The notes: a model not told the origin generated them from the sequence alone. Numbered from the stretch's first letter, positions 44,169-53,474 are shown. The stretch: DNA of 64,000 nucleotides from Bacteroidales bacterium UBA4116 (GCA_002381645.1 DFXE01000010.1:224663-288662); one strand, 5' to 3'. Made by a program: numbers and translations.

Positions 44169-45182
44169 TTAGGGTTTTAATGGTAAATATACACGGAATA
44201 CCTTTCCATCGTTTTCAATACGGATTTGCTTGTTCATCAAAAGGATGAAGCGGTTTTCAAGGTTTCTCAATCCGGTTCCGTTCGTGTCTTCAGGAACAAG
44301 TTTGGGATAAACAGGATTGGATACGATTAATTCGGACTTTTCATTCATACGGAAGCAGACTTCCATCTTATGCTGACTGTCAATGATATTATGATTGACT
44401 ACATTGTCTATTAATGGAAGAAGGGACAAAACCGGTATTTTCATATCCATATACTTTTCGTCAACTTGTATGTTGAATTCCAGCTTATTAGCAAAACGTA
44501 CCTCCATCATAAAACGAAAAGAATCCACGAATGTAAGTTCCTCTTTTAGGGTGACCAATCCTTTTTTTTCACTCTGAAGGATATACCTGAATACATCGGA
44601 AAGCTTATTTACATAAGCCAGTGTGTTTTCATCATTCTTCTTACGTATCAATGCTGTAAGCCCGTTGAGTGAATTAAAGAAAAAATGCGGATTTATCTGA
44701 TTGGCGAGCGCATCGCACCGGCTTTGCAAATTTTCAATTTTCAGATTTTCAATTTCCTGTTCTTTATTTCGCTGAACGGAATATAAAAAGGATATATGCC
44801 CGAAAAACGTACAGAGGATACAAACCACAAAGAACTGGAAAAGCAATATACTTCCGAAACAATCGGCTTTTGTACAGCATGATATGGAAATACCTACATA
44901 AAACAGATATGCAATTGCGGAGACAAGTAGATTATATAAAAACCGTTTCTGAAAAGAAAGGGTATTGATTTTCCTTAAATTAATTTTTACCAATATCCAT
45001 ATCAATGCAGTGAAGAATAAATATCGGAAAACAAAGAATAACAGGTGATTGGTGCGTTCCGCACCGTTCAGGAAACTCAATTCCCAGGGTAGACAGGCAA
45101 TATTGGGGTAAACGATAAAAACAGCGCTGATCAAACTGATCAGAAAGAGTTTATACGAACTATATTTATCAAGAATATTCAT
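44169..45182 (-). CDS. LytS-like sensor histidine kinase (kinase 1)
   Basis: 337 residues. Four membrane segments lie at about 11-30, 46-66, 82-102 and 111-135, with no periplasmic sensor domain. The His_kinase box NQINPHFFFNSLNGLTALI contains His166; the ATPase part follows with SLLPLIDNVVNH and the G-box DTNGTGLRNLENRF. It is paralogous to the kinase at 51012-52022. Ligand unknown; a membrane or redox signal is suggested only by the lack of extracellular domain. It is followed immediately by the LytTR regulator. Confidence 0.9.
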   Translation of the reverse strand: MNILDKYSSYKLFLISLISAVFIVYPNIACLPWELSFLNGAERTNHLLFFVFRYLFFTALIWILVKINLRKINTLSFQKRFLYNLLVSAIAYLFYVGISISCCTKADCFGSILLFQFFVVCILCTFFGHISFLYSVQRNKEQEIENLKIENLQSRCDALANQINPHFFFNSLNGLTALIRKKNDENTLAYVNKLSDVFRYILQSEKKGLVTLKEELTFVDSFRFMMEVRFANKLEFNIQVDEKYMDMKIPVLSLLPLIDNVVNHNIIDSQHKMEVCFRMNEKSELIVSNPVYPKLVPEDTNGTGLRNLENRFILLMNKQIRIENDGKVFRVYLPLKP

Positions 45183-45310
45183 GTATGTTTTGACAAGAAG
45201 AATATATCACTAAGAAACGGCAGATAATCCGCGTATGCTTTCTAAAGGATATCCTTATTTTTAATCTACAAATTTACCGAATAATATATCATAGTACGAA
45301 TATATAAATC

Positions 45311-45342
45311 TTTAAAACGAAAAAAACGTCTCTTAAAACGAA
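45311..45342. promoter_or_regulatory. LytTR-type direct repeat upstream of lytS-lytT
   Basis: AAAACGAA occurs at 45314-45321 and 45335-45342, exactly 21 bp apart, two helical turns. It lies about 130-160 bp upstream of the sensor kinase start, so autoregulation is likely. The same arrangement occurs at 45956-45987 and 52097-52125. Confidence 0.55.
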
Positions 45343-45363
45343 ATGAATATGGGGCTCATTATT

Positions 45364-45399
45364 AAAGCGGGAACAAAAAGTTGCTCTTTGTCCCCGCTT
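45364..45399 (-). terminator. hairpin after the small secreted protein gene
   Basis: AAGCGGGAACAAA and TTTGTCCCCGCTT form a stem with one mismatch and a 9-nt loop, 37 bp beyond the stop at 45436. There is no strong T-run on the minus strand, so termination may be partial. Confidence 0.45.
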
Positions 45400-45435
45400 A
45401 ATGGTTAAGGCCCTGCCATGATATAAAAAGACGTA

Positions 45436-45849
45436 TTATTTTTTATTGCCTTCTTCACTGAGTGCCAGGTAGATATTAGGCAGTTCAGGGATGTCGCCCA
45501 ACTTATTCTGATAAGTTACATTCACTAAAGCAACGTATTTCCGGTATTGGTCTTCAGTCAGAACATCTTTCATTAACTTGAGGTTACCATACACTATTTG
45601 TTGAAAATTCCTGTTTTTAACTTTCGGATTATAATTCTGAATAAGATATCGTTTCTGTTGTTCGATAAAGTATTCATTAATATTATACACTTCATTCAAC
45701 TGGACAGTGGTAAGGTTAAGATACTTTTCCAACTGGCCAAATTCCGATTTAAACGGTATTTTATCCTTTGCCCATTCCTGACTGAATACAGACTGATTGG
45801 ATAACAACACCATACTAAAAACTACTGCAAATACACCTAAACGTTTCAT
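45436..45849 (-). CDS. small secreted protein of unknown function, 137 aa
   Basis: A signal peptide (RLGVFAVVFSMVLLSNQSVFSQ) precedes a helical mature region: FGQLEKYLNLTTVQLNEVY, then YFIEQQKRYLI and LKLMKDVLTEDQYRKYVALV. The pattern LT..Q...V with VLTEDQYRKYV resembles Spy/CpxP-like or LTXXQ-containing periplasmic proteins (LTTVQ, LTEDQ), but the match is loose. A LytTR-type repeat lies about 110-140 bp upstream, so it is probably a target of the adjacent two-component system; a periplasmic stress or folding role is a guess. Confidence 0.7.
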   Translation of the reverse strand: MKRLGVFAVVFSMVLLSNQSVFSQEWAKDKIPFKSEFGQLEKYLNLTTVQLNEVYNINEYFIEQQKRYLIQNYNPKVKNRNFQQIVYGNLKLMKDVLTEDQYRKYVALVNVTYQNKLGDIPELPNIYLALSEEGNKK

Positions 45850-45955
45850 TTTACCTTAAATTTAAATTACACATTAATTTCTTACCTAAATACAATCTTT
45901 ACTGCTATTGTATTGCAAATGTGAGGATAATACGTTTAGGTTGAGCGGGTTTTGG

Positions 45956-46012
45956 ATTCAAAACGAAAAATTGGTATTCAAAGCGAATCATTGCGGCTGT
46001 TGGAATGATTCG
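45956..46012. promoter_or_regulatory. LytTR-type repeat plus inverted repeat upstream of the small secreted protein
   Basis: ATTCAAAACGAA (45956-45967) and ATTCAAAGCGAA (45976-45987) are 20 bp apart. Overlapping the second, CGAATCATT (45984-45992) is repeated inverted at 46004-46012 (AATGATTCG) with an 11-bp spacer. It lies 107-163 bp upstream of the start at 45849. Confidence 0.5.
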
Positions 46013-46022
46013 TTATATGAGA

Positions 46023-46988
46023 TCAGCTTTCAAAGGGCAGGTATCCAAATTCCTTCAGCATTGCCCAGGCCGTGGAGGTATTAAATCCGCGACTCTGCTC
46101 CGTATGGCTATCGGTGTCGCGGGGATTAGCGCCTATTTCGGCATATAGCTGGTTTACTCCTGCCAGAAGGGCCAACTGAATGGGTTCGTGTACGTTCATT
46201 GAACGGGTAGGATTGACAACTATATTGATTACCGCCACTATCTTTGTAAGTTCGGGGGCCGTAATCTGTCCGTATTCATATAGTGGAGTTCCTTTTACAG
46301 CGGTCCGGCGCATGGCTGCCATAACCTCAATATTGAGCTCTTTTGCCCGTATGATTTCTTTTGCAATTTCTTCATATGTATGTTCGGGACCAATAGGTTC
46401 GATGCAATAATACAGTTCCAGTCCCGCTTCTTTTATAGCTCTTAACGTTTTTTCGCGTTGGCTTTCATCAGCCAATGTATCTATTCCTTCACGCAGGCGA
46501 TTGATGTGATAGGCACCTGTAAAACCCGCCTCTTTCAGCCTGACAGCCGTTTCAAGATTAAAATCGCCGATATTGGCTATCAGTTTCTGCTCTTTTCGCA
46601 AAAGAGGTTTGACTGCTTTACCGATAGATATAAATTTTTCCTGTGGATAGTCGGCAGTAGTCATCAGAAAGAAATCGTCGAAATAGCTTTGCTGTAAATA
46701 ACTTAGTAAAGAACATATTTCTTCGGCCGACTTTTCCCATTCGGAATTCAGGGAATAATGTGCGGCTCCCATAGAACAGAATTTGCAATTAACCGGACAC
46801 GGCTGAGCGTTTATACCGATTTGGGTAAATACATATCCTTTATGCCCGAATTTTTTAGGCGACAGTGCATGGGAGACTGATAACAGTTCAAAGAACTCCT
46901 TACTATTTATATCTATGCGTAATAATTCAACGATCTCAGCTCCATTTAATTGGAAATTTCCGTTTTTAATTTTTTCTAAAGAGTTCAT
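46023..46988 (-). CDS. BioB-like radical SAM protein
   Basis: 321 residues from MNSLEKIKNGNF (the open frame extends 16 codons further to 47036). Cluster motif CPVNCKFCSM (CX3CX2C) follows FTQIGINAQP; LMTTADYPQEKF, NIGDFNLETAVRLKEAGFTG and YYCIEPIGPEHTYEE are typical of the biotin synthase/HydE-like branch. C-terminal BATS-like region: RRTAVKGTPLYEYG, then INIVVNPTRSMNVHEP. Substrate unknown; it is not a canonical BioB because the usual cluster motif and downstream residues differ. It follows the three propeller genes with an 11-59 nt gap. Confidence 0.8.
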   Translation of the reverse strand: MNSLEKIKNGNFQLNGAEIVELLRIDINSKEFFELLSVSHALSPKKFGHKGYVFTQIGINAQPCPVNCKFCSMGAAHYSLNSEWEKSAEEICSLLSYLQQSYFDDFFLMTTADYPQEKFISIGKAVKPLLRKEQKLIANIGDFNLETAVRLKEAGFTGAYHINRLREGIDTLADESQREKTLRAIKEAGLELYYCIEPIGPEHTYEEIAKEIIRAKELNIEVMAAMRRTAVKGTPLYEYGQITAPELTKIVAVINIVVNPTRSMNVHEPIQLALLAGVNQLYAEIGANPRDTDSHTEQSRGFNTSTAWAMLKEFGYLPFES

Positions 46989-47047
46989 TTTATGACAAAG
47001 CTTTATATTTTGAAAAGAAGTAGATGTTTTCCCCAAATTGATCCAAC

Positions 47048-48283
47048 CTATTTTATTTTATATGCCATTACTGCATTACCATGCCTGATATACAACATAC
47101 CATTATGGATAGACGGATGCGCCCAGTATGCCCCGCTTTTAAATTCGCTTACGATATCGAACTTCGTTGTATTGGGCCTGACCAGTGCTACGACTCCTCT
47201 ATGCTCTTCGAAACAGAACAATTTATTGTCTGCTGTTATTACAGATCCTTTACTGTGACCGTCCCATTTTGTTTTATAAAATGTTTTACCCGTATTCCAG
47301 TCTATAGCTACCCATTCCCCATTGTTATTGTTTAGCCAGTTTGAACCATAAACAACATCATTCAATACTACCATTCCTCCTGTATGAACACTCAGATCGT
47401 CGTTTCTCCATAATAGTTTTACATCCGTCGCATCATCATTTAATTCCAGCATGTGCGAACGCATCCCGTATGCATTGCTGACAAATAATCTTCCATTACG
47501 GTATAACGGGGTATTAATGCAGATTCCGTCCATACCACGGTCAGGAATAAAATCCCATTGGTTGAATTTCCACATGATTTTTCCGGTTTCGGGATTAACT
47601 CCAAACAGATATTGTTCAGAGAAACCGATGATCTGTTTTATACCATTGTGTGTGATCAGAAGTGGAGAAACATGCGAGCAGGGATCATTGAGCGATTCTG
47701 TTATCCATAACTTTTTACCGTTGGAAGCATCTAACGCTACCATAGTAGTATGTTTTCCTCCGGGGGTAAAGATTACTTTATTATCAAATACCAAAGGTGA
47801 TTCAGATACTCCCCAAACGTTGGTTTCAACTCCGAATGTTTCACCGTCAACCGACCAGATTATTTCTCCATCGTTTGCGTTCAAACACACTACTTTACCT
47901 CTACCGCTGATTACATATACTTTATTGTAAATTATGGTAGGCGTTGTTCGCGTATCGGGATAGGACTTATTCCATAATTCACCATATGTTACCTGGTAAA
48001 TCCTTTTCCCGCCTAACGTATAAGCTGTAAGTATTTCATTTTTTTCGTCTTCATCCATTCCGGTAACCCATAATTTATCACCAGAAATAACCGGACTTGA
48101 ATATCCTTTACCTGCATCCTCGACCGACCATACTAATGTTGATCCGTTAGCCGGCCATATATCCAGTAGCCCGATTTCGGGATACGTTCCGTCGCGGTCT
48201 GCTCCGCGCCATCCATTGACTGTCTGGGCACTAATTTTTATGGATAACAGTAAAAGGAATATTAATTTTGAATAGTTGATCAT
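47048..48283 (-). CDS. secreted PQQ-like beta-propeller protein 1
   Basis: 411 residues with a signal peptide (SKLIFLLLLSIKISAQ). Tryptophan-docking propeller repeats are visible: VCLNANDGEIIWSVDG, VALDASNGKKLWITES, GVNPETGKIMWKFN, and VAIDWNTGKTFYKTKW. It starts with NGWRGADRDGTYPE and ends in a conserved IRHGNAVMAYKIK. No PQQ-dehydrogenase catalytic residues are recognisable, so it is a scaffold or binding propeller rather than an alcohol dehydrogenase. It is the most diverged of three tandem paralogues. Confidence 0.85.
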   Translation of the reverse strand: MINYSKLIFLLLLSIKISAQTVNGWRGADRDGTYPEIGLLDIWPANGSTLVWSVEDAGKGYSSPVISGDKLWVTGMDEDEKNEILTAYTLGGKRIYQVTYGELWNKSYPDTRTTPTIIYNKVYVISGRGKVVCLNANDGEIIWSVDGETFGVETNVWGVSESPLVFDNKVIFTPGGKHTTMVALDASNGKKLWITESLNDPCSHVSPLLITHNGIKQIIGFSEQYLFGVNPETGKIMWKFNQWDFIPDRGMDGICINTPLYRNGRLFVSNAYGMRSHMLELNDDATDVKLLWRNDDLSVHTGGMVVLNDVVYGSNWLNNNNGEWVAIDWNTGKTFYKTKWDGHSKGSVITADNKLFCFEEHRGVVALVRPNTTKFDIVSEFKSGAYWAHPSIHNGMLYIRHGNAVMAYKIK

Positions 48284-48359
48284 TCTCTTGTTTTAATTGA
48301 AATATCCAAACTGAATTAACCTTTATAGATTTTCTTCACTTTAAACTAATTATATAAGG

Positions 48360-49613
48360 CTATTTTATCCTATATGCCATAAGGGCATTCCCATGGCGGA
48401 TATACAGTATACCGTTGTCAATAACGGGATGTGCCCAGTGCGGGCCTTCCCCTTTGGTAACCCGGAATTCGCTTACTACGTCGAATTTCCCGGGTGTCGG
48501 ACGTACTAATCCTACTGTTCCCCGGCGCTCGTCATAACAATACAACATTCCGTCTGCTGTAATTATAGATCCTTTACCTCTTCCTTTTCCCCAGTCCTGT
48601 TCGTATTTGGTCTCACCGGTATTCCAGTCTACGGCAACCCAGTTGCCATGGTTATTACTGATCCAGTTTGAGCCGTATATTGTGCCGTCTACCAGCACAA
48701 ATCCTCCGTGATGAGTATCGAGGTCGTCATTCTTCCATACCAGGTCTGCTTTCGTAGCATCTACATTCAGTCGTATCATAAACGCCTGTGCATCGTAACC
48801 GTTTGAGAAGAAAAGACATCCGTTATCATACAAAGGCGTGTTGGTGGCTATATTCTCCCTGTCAGTCTCTTTTCTGCCCCAGTCGGAAAACGTCCATTCA
48901 ATTTTACCTGTTTCCGGATTTACCCCTATTACGTTTTTACTGGTTACCCCTATTATTTTCCGGTGTCCGTTATGCATAACAAGCAAAGGTGAAACATAGG
49001 TACTATGGTCGCCTAAAGGTTCGCTTTTCCAAACGGTTTCTCCTGTTTGCGCATTCAGGGCTACCATTGTTGTCTGGTCGCCCGCCGGTGTATAGATTAC
49101 TTTATTATCAAATACCAGCGGACATTCGGAAGTGCCCCAGTTACCCGTCTTCCTTTCAAAGATATTTCCCCCATCTACTTTCCAGATGATGTTGCCATTA
49201 GCAATATCAAGACATACAATCTCGCCTGAACCGCTGATTACATATGCTTTATCGCCTTCAATGGTTGGAGTGGTCCGTGTCTCAGGATAACTTTTATTCC
49301 AGGGCGTTCCGTAGATAACTTCATAAACTTTCTTCCCTGCTAAGGTATAACATGAAAAAATTTCTTTGTCCTCGTTTTCATTCATACCCGTAATATAGAG
49401 ACGCCCGTCGAGTAAAACCGGACTCGAATAACCTTTACCTGCATCCATTGTTTCCCATATTAACTCCGGACCATCGGAAGGCCATTGTTTCAATAATCCT
49501 GTCTCATAATAGTGCCCGTTACGGTCGGGTCCCCTGAATCCGTATGGAGATTGGGCTGTTGAATGTATGGTGGTTACAAGTGAGAATAACAGTATCAAAT
49601 ATTGAGTTTTCAT
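48360..49613 (-). CDS. secreted PQQ-like beta-propeller protein 2
   Basis: 417 residues with a signal peptide (YLILLFSLVTTIHSTAQ). It contains PYGFRGPDRNGHYYETGLL, GSGEIVCLDIANGNIIWKVD and the C-terminal IRHGNALMAYRIK. It is very close to propeller 3 (long identical stretches such as NWGTSECPLVFDNKVIYTP with few changes) and less so to propeller 1. It shares the same orientation, and the gap to the next upstream gene holds a hairpin. Confidence 0.85.
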   Translation of the reverse strand: MKTQYLILLFSLVTTIHSTAQSPYGFRGPDRNGHYYETGLLKQWPSDGPELIWETMDAGKGYSSPVLLDGRLYITGMNENEDKEIFSCYTLAGKKVYEVIYGTPWNKSYPETRTTPTIEGDKAYVISGSGEIVCLDIANGNIIWKVDGGNIFERKTGNWGTSECPLVFDNKVIYTPAGDQTTMVALNAQTGETVWKSEPLGDHSTYVSPLLVMHNGHRKIIGVTSKNVIGVNPETGKIEWTFSDWGRKETDRENIATNTPLYDNGCLFFSNGYDAQAFMIRLNVDATKADLVWKNDDLDTHHGGFVLVDGTIYGSNWISNNHGNWVAVDWNTGETKYEQDWGKGRGKGSIITADGMLYCYDERRGTVGLVRPTPGKFDVVSEFRVTKGEGPHWAHPVIDNGILYIRHGNALMAYRIK

Positions 49614-49631
49614 TGTGAAAATATTAGATAA

Positions 49632-49673
49632 AGATTATTTTGGGCCCTCAAACGTTGAACGCCCAAATAATCT
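49632..49673 (-). repeat. hairpin between propeller genes 3 and 2
   Basis: AGATTATTTTGGGC (49632-49645) and GCCCAAATAATCT (49661-49673) form a 13-bp stem with one bulged T. It lies 7 nt after the propeller 3 stop. It may be a leaky terminator or an mRNA-stability element that sets the ratio of the two products. Confidence 0.5.
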
Positions 49674-49679
49674 TTTGAA

Positions 49680-50969
49680 TTATAAGTTTATTTTATATGC
49701 CGAAAACGCATTACCATGCCGTATATACAATGTGCCGTTGTTGATCACCGGATGTGCCCAGTGCGGACCTTCACCTTTTGTAATGCGGAATTCACTTACA
49801 ACATCGAATTTTTCAGGGTTAGGGTTGACCAATCCTACTGCTCCGCGACGCTCGTCATAACAATATAACATTCCGTCGGCGCTGATGATTGAACCTTTAC
49901 CCTTACCGCCACTCCAGGCCGTATCAAATTTAGTCTGACCTGTATTCCAGTCTACACCTACCCAGTTGCCCTGGTTATTATTAATCCAGTTCGAACCGTA
50001 AATAATATCATTTACCAGAACATATCCTCCGTGATGCGTATCCAGATCCTCGTTTTTCCACAGGAATGTTACCCCTGTAAGGTCGTCGTTCAACTGAAGC
50101 ATATAAGAACCGATGTCATATCCGTGACAAAAGAATATCTTGCCGTCTTTGAAGAGAGGGGTATTAGGGGCTATATTGGAAGGGCGTCCACCCGGTTCCC
50201 TTGGTGGTTTTCCCCAATCTGTAAACCGCCATTCAATTTTACCGGTTTCAGGATTTACACCAATAACACTTTCTCCTGTCGAACCGATTATTTGCCGTTT
50301 TCCTTTATACGTAATCAAAAGCGGAGATACATATGCGCCTGTATCGCCCAGTGGTTCACTTTTCCATACGGTTTCACCGGTTTCCGTATTTAAAGCCACC
50401 ATCGTAGTCTGATCTCCTGCCGGAGTGTATATTATTTTATTATCGAAAACGAGCGGACATTCCGACGTTCCCCAAGTTCCCGTTTTTCGTTCGAATACCG
50501 TGCCTCCGTCTACTTTCCAAAGGATATCGCCATTTTCGGTGTTGATACATACGATTTCACCCATACCGCTTATAACATAGGCTCTGTTTCCTTCTACAGC
50601 CGGTGTTGTACGGGTTTCAGGATACGTTTTATCCCAGGGGGAACCGTATGTAACCTGGTATATTTTTTTACCATCGAGTGTATACGCCGAAAAAACCTCC
50701 TTGTCTTCATCTTCATTCATTCCCGTCAGGTATATTCTGTCACCGACTACTACAGGACTTGAGTACCCTTTACCGGCGTCCAGTGTTTCCCATAACAACT
50801 GCGGACCTCCCGAAGGCCACGTTTTTAATAATCCTGTCTCCGGATAAACTCCGTTACGCGCAGGCCCTCTCCAACCATAAGGAGTTTGCGCCGTTACTTC
50901 CATAAAAAAGAAGATACATGCCATAGCGACTACCGTGCGAATGATTTTTACTTTTTTAAATGCTTCCAT
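49680..50969 (-). CDS. secreted PQQ-like beta-propeller protein 3
   Basis: 429 residues with a signal peptide (VAMACIFFFMEVTAQ). Repeats: GMGEIVCINTENGDILWKVD, VALNTETGETVWKSEP, GVNPETGKIEWRFTDW, VGVDWNTGQTKFDTAW. It is first of the three tandem paralogues after the lytS-like gene (42-bp gap), so all three probably share the promoter with LytTR-type repeats upstream of that kinase. Secreted to the periplasm; ligand or partner unknown. Confidence 0.85.
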   Translation of the reverse strand: MEAFKKVKIIRTVVAMACIFFFMEVTAQTPYGWRGPARNGVYPETGLLKTWPSGGPQLLWETLDAGKGYSSPVVVGDRIYLTGMNEDEDKEVFSAYTLDGKKIYQVTYGSPWDKTYPETRTTPAVEGNRAYVISGMGEIVCINTENGDILWKVDGGTVFERKTGTWGTSECPLVFDNKIIYTPAGDQTTMVALNTETGETVWKSEPLGDTGAYVSPLLITYKGKRQIIGSTGESVIGVNPETGKIEWRFTDWGKPPREPGGRPSNIAPNTPLFKDGKIFFCHGYDIGSYMLQLNDDLTGVTFLWKNEDLDTHHGGYVLVNDIIYGSNWINNNQGNWVGVDWNTGQTKFDTAWSGGKGKGSIISADGMLYCYDERRGAVGLVNPNPEKFDVVSEFRITKGEGPHWAHPVINNGTLYIRHGNAFSAYKINL

Positions 50970-51011
50970 AACAATAATAATATTAAATTGATCTTATATT
51001 CATTATATTTA

Positions 51012-52022
51012 TTACTTCAAGGGTAAGTAAACCTTAAATGTTTTGCCGTTATTTTCAATTCGTATTTGTTTGTCCATTAATAAAGCAAATCGGTTTTCGA
51101 GGTTTTTAATGCCCGTTCCATTGGTATCGGTTGGCGAGAGTTTCGGATAAACAGGATTTGACACGACCAGTTCCGATTGGTTGTTCAGCCGTATAGTTAC
51201 TGTCATTTTATGCTGTGAATCGATCGTATTGTGTACTACTATATTATCGATCAGTGGAAGTAATGAAAGTACCGGGATTTTCAGTTCTTCTTCCTGTGGG
51301 GCAACCTCAATATCAAAACACAGTTTATTGGCAAAACGGACTTCCATCATGTAACGGAAGGCATGGATAAAAGCCATTTCTTCACGCAGTGTAACAAGAC
51401 CTTTCTGGTCGCTTTGCAGGATATACCGGAATACATCGGACATTTTACTGACATAAGCAAGTGTTTTTTCATCATCCTTTTTCCGTATCAGAGCGGTCAC
51501 TCCATTGAGTGAATTAAAGAAAAAGTGCGGGTTTATCTGGTTTGTCAGGGCATCGTAGCGGCTTTTGAGATTTTCAATTTTCAATTGCTCAATTTCCTGT
51601 TCTTTTCTACGCTGTACATTATACATCATGAATACATGTCCCATAAATGTACAGACGATGAATACGACAGAGAATTGAAAAAGAAGTATACTCCCGAATC
51701 CGTGAATGCTGTTATGGTAAATATACAGTATGATTACAAATAACACATAGGCTAAAGTTGTGATCAGCAATGTGCGTAATAAACGTTCCCTAAAAGAGGC
51801 ATCTTTTATTTTTTTCAGATTGTAAATTAATAATATCCAAATCAATAAAGAAAAAAAGAAGTACCTGATAAAAAAAAATGCTAAATGGAAACCGTGTTTG
51901 GATTCATTTAAAAAGCTCAATTCCCATGGAAGAAATGCAATATTCGGATATACGATGAAAATTGCACCGAGCAAGCTAATAAGTAAAAGCTTAGGTAAAG
52001 AATAGTCTTTTAATATATCCAT
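51012..52022 (-). CDS. LytS-like sensor histidine kinase (kinase 2)
   Basis: 336 residues from MDILKDYSLPK, five codons into the open frame; that start aligns with kinase 1. Four membrane segments, His near 166 in NQINPHFFFNSLNGVTALI, then SLLPLIDNIVVHN and DTNGTGIKNLENRF. It is a close paralogue of kinase 1 but has no response regulator beside it; the only LytTR regulator in the window (43412-44167) is the obvious partner. It is the first gene before three propeller genes and has a LytTR-type repeat 75-105 bp upstream. Confidence 0.9.
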   Translation of the reverse strand: MDILKDYSLPKLLLISLLGAIFIVYPNIAFLPWELSFLNESKHGFHLAFFFIRYFFFSLLIWILLIYNLKKIKDASFRERLLRTLLITTLAYVLFVIILYIYHNSIHGFGSILLFQFSVVFIVCTFMGHVFMMYNVQRRKEQEIEQLKIENLKSRYDALTNQINPHFFFNSLNGVTALIRKKDDEKTLAYVSKMSDVFRYILQSDQKGLVTLREEMAFIHAFRYMMEVRFANKLCFDIEVAPQEEELKIPVLSLLPLIDNIVVHNTIDSQHKMTVTIRLNNQSELVVSNPVYPKLSPTDTNGTGIKNLENRFALLMDKQIRIENNGKTFKVYLPLK

Positions 52023-52096
52023 TTTGTTATGGCACAAATCATTACATTATTCACAAACTTAGACAAATCTCTAAGAAGAGGTGTAAACCACTGAAG

Positions 52097-52125
52097 AAAA
52101 CGAAAAAAGGGATCATTAAAGCGAA
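52097..52125. promoter_or_regulatory. LytTR-type direct repeat upstream of kinase 2 and the propeller genes
   Basis: AAAACGAA (52097-52104) and AAAGCGAA (52118-52125) are 21 bp apart, 75-105 bp upstream of the kinase 2 start. The unit and spacing match 45311-45342. Confidence 0.55.
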
Positions 52126-52205
52126 TGCCTTTTCTTTTTTATCAGGCTTTAATTTATGTAAGCAAAATCTTTTATTCATACCGTATCGTTCTCATATTAT
52201 TTATT

Positions 52206-53474
52206 TCATTGCTCCGTAAATTGTTTGTAGAGCGAAATAAGTTTTAGAGCCAGTATATTTTCATTATACCGTTTTGCAGATAATTCAATTGCATTTTGAA
52301 CGGACAGATTATATAAATTTTTATCCGCCAGGAGCATTTCCAGCGCTTCAGCCAGCGCGTCTGATGTATTGGGATTATATAATAAACCGGCTTTATCTAC
52401 GATTTCAGGAAAGGAGCCAGTTGAAGGCTCTACTGCCGGCCGGCCGGCGGCAAAGGCTTCGCACAGGTATAAACCTACCCCTTCCTCGAAAGTAATAGGT
52501 ACAGAGATAAGTGTTATCGAACTGTAAAATTTCACATGTTCTTCCAGGCTATAGCTGTCGCTTATCTCTACATATTCACGGTAAGGTGCCAATATCTTTT
52601 TTATCTCTTTCAGAAACCTTTTATCTTTCCCTGTATATCCTCCGCCAATTTTAAGCCTGAGGTTCTTGATCCGGTCTTTTCTTTTTAGCTTGATAAAGGC
52701 TTCCGCTAAAATATCCAGCCCATTTTCCTTATTCATACGGTAAAAGAATCCGATGACCGGATCTGCCGGATATTCAAAAGATTTATATTTTTGTAGATCT
52801 ACAGCCGGATAGATGACATCTACTTCATTTATTCCGGGAATCCGATTCCGCACAATTTCCCTGTAATAATTACTGGTTGTGATAAAACGGTTGATATATT
52901 GTATATTATCTGCGATTCCTTTCCACGCGATCTCCGCATACTTTTGCTTGAGGCTATCTATCCAGACTTCTTCATCCTGCACGGAACAGACGACAGGAAT
53001 ATTCAACTGATTATGTAATACTTTAGCAATTCCGATCAACAGCGTACTGGAAAGGTGAATAATCTCCGGTTGTTCTCCGTTCTTAATCCAGGTAATGATT
53101 TGATGTACCTGATCAAGAAAGGCAGGATCGTCTCCGGTTATCATAGACAAAGTGATATCTTCCATACCTTCTGCCGATGTAGTACCCGAAAGCGAAGACG
53201 CCAGATTCAACATGGCATTTGAACCGGTAATATTTTCCAACCATTTCGGCATTTTCCGTTTACCGAAAAATTTCTGCGCCGTATAATAAGTGGTTGCCGG
53301 AAAAAACAAGGGGGTATCCGCCTGAAAAGATTTATCTTTTAAAGGAAGATAAAGCGGCATGATAATTACATCGTGTCCCGCTTTTTTCAGGGCTGACGCC
53401 TGCAAATTATCACGGAAACAATTGCCGCAATAAAAAGAATCTCCCGAGCCCGGTATAATAAATAATATTTTCAT
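52206..53474 (-). CDS. glycosyltransferase, GT-B fold (GT4-like)
   Basis: 422 residues. The start at 53474 (MKILFIIPGSGDSFYCGNCF) is certain enough: it gives the GT-B N-terminal strand and overlaps the permease stop as ATGA. The C-terminal domain has LRLKIGGGYTGKDKRF, the switch ISDSYSLEEHVKFY and the retaining EX7E-type EEGVGLYLCEAFAAGRPAVE. The Cys pair in YCGNCFRDN is an unusual feature near the acceptor site. Sugar and acceptor unknown. Translational coupling to a MacB/FtsX-type permease suggests a glycan or glycolipid linked to that transporter. Confidence 0.88.
   Translation of the reverse strand: MKILFIIPGSGDSFYCGNCFRDNLQASALKKAGHDVIIMPLYLPLKDKSFQADTPLFFPATTYYTAQKFFGKRKMPKWLENITGSNAMLNLASSLSGTTSAEGMEDITLSMITGDDPAFLDQVHQIITWIKNGEQPEIIHLSSTLLIGIAKVLHNQLNIPVVCSVQDEEVWIDSLKQKYAEIAWKGIADNIQYINRFITTSNYYREIVRNRIPGINEVDVIYPAVDLQKYKSFEYPADPVIGFFYRMNKENGLDILAEAFIKLKRKDRIKNLRLKIGGGYTGKDKRFLKEIKKILAPYREYVEISDSYSLEEHVKFYSSITLISVPITFEEGVGLYLCEAFAAGRPAVEPSTGSFPEIVDKAGLLYNPNTSDALAEALEMLLADKNLYNLSVQNAIELSAKRYNENILALKLISLYKQFTEQ

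Noticed and set aside
47048..50969. PQQ-dependent alcohol or glucose dehydrogenases
   Set aside because: Only propeller docking repeats were seen; catalytic residues and haem or disulfide features of those enzymes could not be found.
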